Source: Mycolicibacterium chlorophenolicum (GTDB taxonomy: Bacteria > Actinomycetota > Actinomycetes > Mycobacteriales > Mycobacteriaceae). Taken from it: a stretch of 64,000 nt of DNA. Location: assembly GCF_001044235.1 (NCBI RefSeq), contig NZ_JYNL01000020.1, forward strand, positions 609-64,608, written 5' to 3'. The notes beneath the pieces are model-generated. The model saw only the letters and a list, made by a program, of their open reading frames with translations. It was not told the DNA's origin and did not search any database. Positions 55,183 through 64,000 of the stretch are shown piece by piece (within the stretch, counting starts at the first letter, position 1; each line of letters opens with the position of its first letter). A program made the position numbers and the translations under genes.

Positions 55183-56454
55183 CTACATCGCCTGCGCGGT
55201 GACGTCGGCGAACGGCGCACCGAAGTCCGGCACCCGGCGGTAGCCGTTTCTGCGGGCCAGCGCGGCCCCGCGGCGGATCAGCGCCGCGGTGGTGACGAAA
55301 CCGGCCTGGTCGCTGACCACGAACGGGGTCAACAACCGGTTGTGCACGAAGCCGAACGCCAGTCCCCGGTCCGGATCGGCCCACCCCAGCGACCCGCCGA
55401 GACCCACGTGCCCGAAGCCGGGCAGCACGCCCGGCAGTGGCAGCCCGTGGTAACCGAGGTGGAACGACAGCGGCATGATCATGCTGTGGTCCAGGCGCAG
55501 GCTCGGCCTGCCGACCAGGGCCGCGGCCGTCCGGCTCGACAGGAACTGGGTGTCCTCGATGCGTCCGCCGTTGGCGATCGCGCCGTACATGCGGGCCAGA
55601 GCCCGAGCGGTGGCCACCCCGTTCGCGGCCGGGATCTCACTGTCCAGCATCGGGGTGTCGCCCTGCACGAACGCCTTCACGCCCGGGAAGTACATCGCGC
55701 CGAATGCCGCGGAGAACGGCAGCGCGGCCAGATGCGGCGCGACCAGGTTGAACACCGGGTTCTGCAGCCGGGTCTGCGGGCCGATGATGCGGGCCGGCTG
55801 CGTCGGCGCCTGCACCGGCGGGCGACCCAGATGCAGGCCGTCGGTGTTCAGCGGCGCAGCGATCTCGCTGCGCATCAGCTCCCGCATCCCGGTTCCGGTC
55901 ACCGAGCGGGCCAGCCCGGACAGCAGCCAGCCGAACGTGAACGCGTGGTAGGCGGGGCGACCGACCAGCCAGCTCGCGGGTGCCGCGGCGAGCCGCTCCT
56001 CCATGCCGAAGTGGTCCATCAGATCGGCGCCGGCGACACCGTTGAGCTGCGACAGCCCGGCGCGGTGCCGCAGCGCGTCGCGGACGGTGATCTTCGCCTT
56101 GCCGTTGGCGCCGAACTCGCGCCAGTACTCGGCGACCGGGGCGTCGTAGTCGATCAGGCCGCGGTCGGCCAGCCGGTGGATGACGGTCGCGGCCACTCCC
56201 TTGGTGGCCGAGAACACCATCGGCGCGGTGTCGGCGGTCCAGTACCGACGTCCCCGGCGATCCGACCAGCCGGTCCAGACGTCGACGACGGGCTCACCGT
56301 CCAGGTACACCGCCAGAGCGCCGCCGCCGAACCGGCGGTGCGGGAACATCTGCTTGAACGCCCGGACCGCCCACGCGAAGGCGGGGTCGGCAGCTCCCTG
56401 GACCCCGGGTGGGAGCGCCTCATTGCGCTCCGGATCATTCTTGACGCCCGTCAC
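55183..56454 (-). CDS. Beta-lactamase-fold serine hydrolase (LipL-like esterase)
   Basis: 423 residues. The class C-type nucleophile motif is S82-A-T-K85 (VFSATKG), with a Tyr region in YHAFTFGWLLSGLA and a C-terminal GHVGLGGSLGWADPDRGLAFGFVHN. No signal peptide is evident, which argues for an esterase rather than a secreted beta-lactamase. Position before meaB corresponds to lipL (Rv1497) in M. tuberculosis. GTG at 56454 is the start; the gap to meaB is 54 bp. The natural ester is unknown. Confidence 0.88.
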   Translation of the reverse strand: MTGVKNDPERNEALPPGVQGAADPAFAWAVRAFKQMFPHRRFGGGALAVYLDGEPVVDVWTGWSDRRGRRYWTADTAPMVFSATKGVAATVIHRLADRGLIDYDAPVAEYWREFGANGKAKITVRDALRHRAGLSQLNGVAGADLMDHFGMEERLAAAPASWLVGRPAYHAFTFGWLLSGLARSVTGTGMRELMRSEIAAPLNTDGLHLGRPPVQAPTQPARIIGPQTRLQNPVFNLVAPHLAALPFSAAFGAMYFPGVKAFVQGDTPMLDSEIPAANGVATARALARMYGAIANGGRIEDTQFLSSRTAAALVGRPSLRLDHSMIMPLSFHLGYHGLPLPGVLPGFGHVGLGGSLGWADPDRGLAFGFVHNRLLTPFVVSDQAGFVTTAALIRRGAALARRNGYRRVPDFGAPFADVTAQAM

Positions 56455-56508
56455 AATGACGTGAATGTACCCCGCCGCGCGGCAAACAACCGGGGAGTTA
56501 CCGATTCG

Positions 56509-57501
56509 TTAATCTAAAGATTTGCCCGGGCGCTCGGCGGCATCCAGGATCTCCTGGGCAGCAAGCGCCGGCGTCAGCTCCCCGTCCCGGACCCGGCGTT
56601 CCACCTCGGCGCGAACGGCACGCACGCCGCTGCTGGACAGCACGCGGTCGAGCACCGTGTCGCGGACCATCGACCACATCCATTCCACCTGCTGGGTGCG
56701 CCGGCGCGCCTCGAACTCCCCGGCTTCGGAGAGCACCCGGCGATGCTCGAGCACGGCGTTCCACAGCTCCTGCAGTCCGGTGCCCTCCAGCGCGCTCATG
56801 GTCAGAACCGGAGGGCGCCAAAGTGTTTCACGCGGATAGAGCAAACGCAGCGCGCCGGCCAGTTCGCGGGCGGCCGCCTTGGCCTCGACGGCGTGCTCGC
56901 CGTCGGCCTTGTTCACCACGACGACGTCGGCGAGTTCGAGGACGCCCTTCTTGATGCCCTGCAGCGAGTCGCCGGTGCGGGCGAGGGTCAGGAACACGAA
57001 GGTGTCGACCATGTTGGCGACCGTCACCTCGGACTGCCCCACCCCGACCGTCTCGACCAGGATGACGTCGTAGCCGGCCGCCTCGAGCAGCACGATCGTC
57101 TCGCGGGTCGCCTTCGCGACGCCCCCGAGGGTGCCCGACGTCGGCGACGGCCGGATGTAGGCGTCGGGGTGCACCGCGAGCCGGGCCATCCGCGTCTTGT
57201 CGCCGAGGATCGAGCCGCCGGTCCGGGTGGACGAGGGGTCGACGGCCAGCACCGCGACGCGATGGCCCTGGCCGATCAGCGACATCCCGAGCGCTTCGAT
57301 GGTGGTGGACTTCCCGACGCCGGGGACGCCGGTGATGCCGACGTGGACCGCCTTGCCCGCGTCGGGCATCAGCTCGAGCAGCAGCTCCTGAGCCTGCTGT
57401 CGGTGATCGGCACGCGTCGACTCGACCAGCGTGATCGCCCGCGCCAGCGCGGAGCGGTCACCGCCGCGCAGTGCGGACGCCAGGTCGACCGGTCGGCTCA
57501 T
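56509..57501 (-). CDS. meaB: Methylmalonyl-CoA mutase-associated GTPase
   Basis: 330-residue G3E GTPase that loads and protects adenosylcobalamin in methylmalonyl-CoA mutase. Walker [10 protein letters not shown] is at residues 58-66; [30 protein letters not shown] and NKADG (base specificity) follow, with a C-terminal dimerisation helix. ATG 57501 directly abuts the mutB stop (TAG then ATG). Confidence 0.96.
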   Translation of the reverse strand: MSRPVDLASALRGGDRSALARAITLVESTRADHRQQAQELLLELMPDAGKAVHVGITGVPGVGKSTTIEALGMSLIGQGHRVAVLAVDPSSTRTGGSILGDKTRMARLAVHPDAYIRPSPTSGTLGGVAKATRETIVLLEAAGYDVILVETVGVGQSEVTVANMVDTFVFLTLARTGDSLQGIKKGVLELADVVVVNKADGEHAVEAKAAARELAGALRLLYPRETLWRPPVLTMSALEGTGLQELWNAVLEHRRVLSEAGEFEARRRTQQVEWMWSMVRDTVLDRVLSSSGVRAVRAEVERRVRDGELTPALAAQEILDAAERPGKSLD

Positions 57502-59790
<2,289 letters not shown>

Positions 59791-59791
59791 G

Positions 59792-61636
59792 TCATGCCCC
59801 CAATCGGGTCAGCAGATCCGACAGTACGGACACCGCGTCGATCTTCGCGGTCACGTAGCCGTCGGGCTTCGAATCGGCTTCGGCGACCGCCTTTTCCGGC
59901 CCGGCCAGCAGGATGTGTCGCACCCCGGCGGCCCGGGCTGCGGTGACCACGTCGGCCACCTCGTCCCCGTAGCGTGCGTCGGTGCCGCAGATGACCGCGA
60001 CCTGCGCGCCGCCTGCCGCCGACACCGCGGCGCCGACACCGGCCGCTTCGAGCGGTCCGGGGTTGACGGCCTCGATACCGCCGGAGGCGAGCAGGTTCAC
60101 CGCGAAGGTCGCGCGGATGTTGTGCTCGGCCAACGGGCCCAGCGGCAACAGCAGGGCGGCGGGGCGGGCTCCGGTCTTGTCCAGGTGAGCATCGGAGCGA
60201 TTGCGCAGCGCTTCGAAGTCCGCCGCGTAGCGGTGCACGGTCGGCAGCGGATTGCCCTGCGGGAGCGGGACTTCGGCGAGATCAGGGAACTCGTTGACAC
60301 CGGTGATCGCGGTGCGCCGGTGGGCGATGTCCTCGGCGCGTCGGCCGGCCACCTCGGCGATGCGCTCACGCACGTGCTCACGCGCCGCCTCGAAACCACC
60401 GGCGCCCTCGATCTCCTGGAAGTTCGTCCAGGCCGCGTCGGCCAGCCGGGAGGTGAGGTCCTCGACGAACCAGGACCCGCCCGCAGGGTCGAGCACCTGA
60501 CCCAGATGGGACTCCTCGAGCAACAGCAGCTGAGTGTTGCGGGCGATGCGACGCGCGAAACTGCGTGCAGTGCCGGGGAATCCGCCGTCGATGGCGACGT
60601 CGAACGGATGCACGAGCACGGTGTCCGCGCCGCCCACGCCCGCGGCGAAGGCGGCCACCGTGGTGCGCAGCATGTTCACCCACGGATCACGCTGCGCCAT
60701 CATCGGCAGCGACGTGGCTGCGTGCAGGGTCGCCGCGCCGGCTTCCGGGGCTTCGGCCACCTCCGCCACCCGGGCCCAGAGTCGGCGCGCCGCACGCAGT
60801 TTCGCGATCGTCATGAACTGGTCGTCGTCGGCGGCGAACCGGAAGCTGATCTGCCGGAGCGCCGTGGCGGTGGGCAGGCCCGCGTCGAGCAGCGCGCGCA
60901 GGTAGGCCACCCCGGCGCCGATCGCGGCGCCGAGCTCCCACGAGGCGTTCGCCCCCAGGTCGTGCAGCGTGGGGCCGTCGACGGTGACGCTCCGGACGTG
61001 CCCGTCGAAGCGGGCCGCCTTCTCGGCCACCGCGGTCACGTCGGCGAGCGCGAGCGCCGGCCGACCGGCCAGCGGGGCGGTCAGCGGGTCGCCGCCCAGG
61101 TCCACCGACAGGCGGGAGCGCTGGTCGTCGTCGAGGTCCTCGAGCATCGCCAGCAACGCCTCGGCGGCCGCGCGGTACACCGGCCCGTCGCCGGCCACCT
61201 CCACCACGATCGGTACCAGGTCGAGGTACACCCCCTCGAGCACACGGTTCAGGTCGTCCGTCGCGATCGCGCCGTCACCGACGCGCAGAGCCAGCGCGCT
61301 GACCCCCTCGGTCAGGCTCAGCAGCACCGCCCCGTTGACCTCGGCCACGGCGGCGTCACCGGCGGGGAACGCCTCGGCCACCTTCCAGCCGGACTTGACG
61401 TCGCGCAGTGCGTCACCGCCGCGCACGAACGGCCAGCTGCCGGGCAGGGCCTGCTCCGGAAGCTCATCGGCGCCGGTGTACAGCGGCCGGATCGGGAAGC
61501 CCTCGTAGGTGTCAGAGTCCAGCAACCGCTCGGGTTCGGCACCCAGCTCGGCCGGCTCGCGCCGACTCGACTTGGCCAGCACTGCTGCCACCGCAGAGCG
61601 CCATTGGTCCACATCGGTGGGTGTCTGCACAGCCAT
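59792..61636 (-). CDS. mutA: Methylmalonyl-CoA mutase small (non-catalytic) subunit
   Basis: 614 residues, paralogous to MutB. It keeps the barrel landmarks ([36 protein letters not shown]) but the C-terminal domain lacks the DxHxxG cobalamin motif, as expected for the small subunit. First gene of the mutA-mutB-meaB unit and divergent from the TVP38 gene. Confidence 0.95.
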   Translation of the reverse strand: MAVQTPTDVDQWRSAVAAVLAKSSRREPAELGAEPERLLDSDTYEGFPIRPLYTGADELPEQALPGSWPFVRGGDALRDVKSGWKVAEAFPAGDAAVAEVNGAVLLSLTEGVSALALRVGDGAIATDDLNRVLEGVYLDLVPIVVEVAGDGPVYRAAAEALLAMLEDLDDDQRSRLSVDLGGDPLTAPLAGRPALALADVTAVAEKAARFDGHVRSVTVDGPTLHDLGANASWELGAAIGAGVAYLRALLDAGLPTATALRQISFRFAADDDQFMTIAKLRAARRLWARVAEVAEAPEAGAATLHAATSLPMMAQRDPWVNMLRTTVAAFAAGVGGADTVLVHPFDVAIDGGFPGTARSFARRIARNTQLLLLEESHLGQVLDPAGGSWFVEDLTSRLADAAWTNFQEIEGAGGFEAAREHVRERIAEVAGRRAEDIAHRRTAITGVNEFPDLAEVPLPQGNPLPTVHRYAADFEALRNRSDAHLDKTGARPAALLLPLGPLAEHNIRATFAVNLLASGGIEAVNPGPLEAAGVGAAVSAAGGAQVAVICGTDARYGDEVADVVTAARAAGVRHILLAGPEKAVAEADSKPDGYVTAKIDAVSVLSDLLTRLGA

Positions 61637-61704
61637 CAGGCTAAATGATGTCCGTCACGTCGGTGTCGCGAGGTGACCGGGCCGTGCCCGTACTGTGGGG
61701 AGTC

Positions 61705-62481
61705 GTGAAACCCGTCGTCAGCGCGTTGCGCGCCGTGCCGGCCACGGTGCTCGCGACCCTGCGGACGGTGCCTCCCGCCCGGTTGGCGGCCATGCTGATC
61801 ACGATTGTGATTCTCGTCGCAGTCGCGCTCCTGGTGCCGTTGCCCACCGCGCTGCAGCTGCGCGACTGGGCGACGTCGGTCGGCCCCTGGTTCCCGCTGG
61901 CGTTTCTGGCCGCGCACGTCGTGGTCACCGTGTTCCCTTTCCCCCGAACGGCATTCACGCTGGCGGCGGGCCTGCTGTTCGGCCCCTACATCGGCATCCC
62001 GATCGCGGTGGTGGCGAGCACGCTCAGTGCGGTGCTCGCGGTGCTGCTCGTCCGCGCGGCGGGCTGGCAGCTCAGCAGGCTGGTCAGCCATCCGAAGGTC
62101 GACGCGCTGGACACCCGGTTGCGTGAGCGCGGCTGGGTCGCCGTGATGGCGATGCGGATGATCCCCGCGGTGCCGTTCTCGGTCCTCAACTACGCCGCGG
62201 GCGCGTCGGCGGTTCGGCTGCTGCCCTACACGCTGGCCACGATCGCGGGCCTGCTGCCCGGCACCGCCGCTGTGGTCATCCTCGGTGATGCGCTCACCGG
62301 CAACGTCAGCCCGCTGCTGTTCGTGGTCTCGCTGTGCACCGCCGCGCTGGGCGTGGCCGGCCTCATCTACGAGGTGAGGACGCATCGCCGCGCGGCGGCG
62401 GTCCCTGCACCGTCATCGCCCCGAACAGCGCCAGCAGCGACGACGCCGCCGCCAACCCAGGACTCCAATCCTTCGCCCTGA
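61705..62481 (+). CDS. TVP38/TMEM64-family (DedA-like) membrane protein
   Basis: 258 residues. The SNARE-associated/VTT domain has VFPFPRTAFTLAAGLLFGPYIG and MRMIPAVPFSVLNYAAGASAVR with about six membrane segments, matching Rv1491c. The family likely moves or flips lipids or couples to proton force; the exact role here is unknown. GTG 61705 is preferred because TACTGT (61691-61696) ends 8 nt before it and it leaves room for the mutA promoter; an ATG at 61645 is in frame. The Pro-rich tail overlaps the DoxX-like gene by 119 bp. Confidence 0.85.
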   Translation: MKPVVSALRAVPATVLATLRTVPPARLAAMLITIVILVAVALLVPLPTALQLRDWATSVGPWFPLAFLAAHVVVTVFPFPRTAFTLAAGLLFGPYIGIPIAVVASTLSAVLAVLLVRAAGWQLSRLVSHPKVDALDTRLRERGWVAVMAMRMIPAVPFSVLNYAAGASAVRLLPYTLATIAGLLPGTAAVVILGDALTGNVSPLLFVVSLCTAALGVAGLIYEVRTHRRAAAVPAPSSPRTAPAATTPPPTQDSNPSP

Positions 62482-62752
62482 TGTGCGCCGAGACGGCGAG
62501 CGTGAAGTACACCGTCAGCATGAAGGTGGTCAGCCTGGCCAGCCCCGGAAACCGGTACACCGACAGCAGCCCCACCGCCGAGGCCCCTTTCACGACCGGC
62601 AGCACCGGGCGGAGTTCTTCGGGGAGGCCGACGTCGTCGAGTGCCTTGCGCACCGGTGCGATGGGGCCGATGCACGCCAGCGCGTCGCCGGCCTGCATCG
62701 CGGCGAGCACCGCGTAGGTGCGCCGGGAGCCGAGCAGGCCTGCGGAACTCAC
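62363..62752 (-). CDS. DoxX-like small membrane protein
   Basis: 129 residues with about four hydrophobic segments and the DoxX-like core (VLAAMQAGDALACIGPIAPVRKALDDVGLPEELRPVLPVVKGASAVGLL). Such proteins have no firm function; some join oxidative-stress complexes. GTG 62752 lies 3 bp downstream of the SPFH stop, so the two are in one unit. Its last 119 bp overlap the TVP38 gene tail to tail, which is unusual even in this compact stretch. Confidence 0.82.
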   Translation of the reverse strand: MSSAGLLGSRRTYAVLAAMQAGDALACIGPIAPVRKALDDVGLPEELRPVLPVVKGASAVGLLSVYRFPGLARLTTFMLTVYFTLAVSAHIRAKDWSPGLAAASSLLALFGAMTVQGPPPRGDASSPRR

Positions 62753-62755
62753 CGC

Positions 62756-63970
62756 CTACTCCGCGGCGCCGTGCCGGGGCGTGGGCGGCTGGGCGTAGTC
62801 GGTCGCCGGGGGCTGGGCCTGCTGGGACAGCGGCGGGTACTGCGGCGGTGCGTCCAGCGAGCCGGCCACCGGGGTGCGCGCCTCGGCCACCGCCTGCGCG
62901 ACGGCCTGCGCGATCTCCGGATCGGTCTGGGTGTTGAACCACTCGGCCACCTCGGCGGAGTCGTCCTCCGGTGCGGGCAGGTCCTCCTCCACCGGGGAGG
63001 GGGTGTACCGGAAGACGCCGTCGGAGCCGGGTGCGCCGAGCATCTTGGTGAAGCCCTCCAGCGCGGAGCCGAAATCGCTGGGCACCAGCCACACCTTGTT
63101 GGCCTCCCCCTTGGCCATCTGCGGCAGTGTCTGCAGGTACTGGTAGGCCAGCATCTCGGGAGTGGGGCGGCCGCGCTTGATCGCCGCGAACGTCTTCTCG
63201 ATGGCCTTCGCCTGCCCCTGTGCCTGCAGGTACTGCGCGGCGCGTTCGCCCTGGGCGCGCAGCATCCGGGACTGGCGATCGGCCTCGGCGGCCAGGATCG
63301 CCGCCTGCTTGGCGCCCTCGGCGGCGAGGATCTGCGCCTGCTTCTGCCCCTCGGCCTGCTTGATCGACGCCTCCCGGTTGCCTTCCGCGGTGAGGATCAT
63401 CGCGCGCTTCTCGCGGTCGGCGCGCATCTGCTTCTCCATCGAGTCCTGGATGGACGGCGGCGGATCGATGCTGCGCAGCTCCACCCGCGCCACCCGCAGG
63501 CCCCAGCGGCCGGTGGCCTCGTCGAGCACGCCGCGCAGCTGGCCGTTGATCGAGTCCCGCGAGGTCAGGGTCTGCTCGAGCGTCATGCCGCCGACGACGT
63601 TGCGCAGCGTCGTGGTGGTCAGCTGCTCGACACCGACGATGTAGTTGCTGATCTGGTAGACGGCGGCTTGCGGGTTGGTGACCTGGAAGTACACCACCGT
63701 GTCGATGTTGACCGTCAGGTTGTCCTCGGTGATCACGGGTTGGGGCGGGAACGACACCACCCGCTCGCGCAGATCCACCCGCGCGCGGATCTTGTCCACG
63801 AACGGCAGCAGCAGGGTCAGCTGACCCGACACCGTCTTGCTGTAGCGGCCGAGCCGCTCGATCACCGCGGCCTCCGCCTGCGGGATCAGCGCCACCGACT
63901 TCGCGACGATGATGATGGCGAACACCACCAGCACTCCGAGCAGGACCAGGCCTGCTACCGCACCTTCCAC
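62756..63970 (-). CDS. SPFH/prohibitin-family (stomatin-like, QmcA) membrane protein
   Basis: 404 residues. One N-terminal membrane segment (residues 6-24) precedes the SPFH domain (SVALIPQAEAAVIERLGRYSKTVSGQLTLLLPFVDKI) and a long coiled coil (about 190-270, rich in EGQKQAQILAAEGAKQAAI). The C-terminal 100 residues are acidic and Pro/Gln rich, a mycobacterial addition. It builds oligomeric scaffolds in the membrane, often with an NfeD protein. GTG 63970 follows GAGGAG by 6 bases; the upstream gene lies outside the window. Confidence 0.92.
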   Translation of the reverse strand: MEGAVAGLVLLGVLVVFAIIIVAKSVALIPQAEAAVIERLGRYSKTVSGQLTLLLPFVDKIRARVDLRERVVSFPPQPVITEDNLTVNIDTVVYFQVTNPQAAVYQISNYIVGVEQLTTTTLRNVVGGMTLEQTLTSRDSINGQLRGVLDEATGRWGLRVARVELRSIDPPPSIQDSMEKQMRADREKRAMILTAEGNREASIKQAEGQKQAQILAAEGAKQAAILAAEADRQSRMLRAQGERAAQYLQAQGQAKAIEKTFAAIKRGRPTPEMLAYQYLQTLPQMAKGEANKVWLVPSDFGSALEGFTKMLGAPGSDGVFRYTPSPVEEDLPAPEDDSAEVAEWFNTQTDPEIAQAVAQAVAEARTPVAGSLDAPPQYPPLSQQAQPPATDYAQPPTPRHGAAE

Positions 63971-64000
63971 CGGGGACTCCTCACTCAGGCGATCTTGGAC

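Noticed and set aside
63985-64000. Possible last codons of an NfeD-type gene upstream of the SPFH gene
   Set aside because: Such partners are common there, but only four codons before a TGA would be visible and a second TGA in another frame (63981-63983) fits equally well.

Overview
This window is chromosomal DNA from a high-GC actinobacterium, almost certainly a mycobacterium of the rapidly growing Mycolicibacterium type. The evidence is gene order (his, trp, nad, bio, tre, dnaE1, lspA, ileS and mut blocks, which from memory are colinear with the Rv1487-Rv1614 part of the M. tuberculosis map but with far fewer genes between them), a mycobacterial bioB-bsaP pair, an actinobacterial ileS T-box, and many genes whose start codon lies 6-7 nt after a -10 hexamer, as in mycobacterial leaderless transcripts. 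No tRNA, rRNA, insertion sequence, prophage or CRISPR array was seen. No gene-free gap exceeds about 230 bp.

Layout. 1-7776 (minus): trpE, a Trp-associated membrane protein, trpC, trpB, trpA and lgt. lgt runs off the left edge and carries a very long acidic repeat tail. 7809-8273 (plus): a Bcp-type peroxiredoxin. 8261-14640 (minus): hisD-C-B-H-A-impA-F-I. 14677-15737 (plus): a deazaflavin-type nitroreductase and a LysE exporter. 15741-19659 (minus): nadA-B-C and a small hypothetical, facing nrtR (plus), whose product probably represses them. 20453-21805 (plus): a secretory lipase. 21741-28700: biotin synthesis (bioB, bsaP, bioA, bioF, bioD), the TetR regulator bioQ with two identical 13-bp operators, a 2H phosphoesterase and a membrane protein. 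28724-37327 (plus): an acyltransferase/SGNH protein and treX-treY-treZ, which convert glycogen to trehalose. 37346-48221: ilvA, a small membrane protein, dnaE1, a TetR regulator, rarD, an RluA-type pseudouridine synthase, lspA, asparaginase, dinB and an S4-domain protein. 48225-51546 (minus): ileS with its T-box leader. 51572-54990: a compact accessory-looking set of a condensation-domain-like protein facing an HTH regulator, a multi-pass membrane protein and an AMP-forming ligase. 55183-61636 (minus): methylmalonyl-CoA mutase mutA-mutB, meaB and a beta-lactamase-fold esterase. 61705-63970: a TVP38-family protein, a DoxX-like protein and an SPFH/stomatin protein.

Genes on one strand are packed with 1-4 nt overlaps (GTGA, ATGA, TGATG), which implies translational coupling. 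Most divergent pairs are separated by only 23-60 bp and seem to share back-to-back promoters. The more unusual items are the lgt repeat array, a 12-mer shared by the his and trp promoters, the bio and nad operators, a 15-bp-arm hairpin with an 11-codon ORF after treZ, a 16-bp palindrome beside ilvA, and the uncharacterised 51.6-55.0 kb cluster. Functional calls come from reading motifs and remembered homologues. No database search was run.
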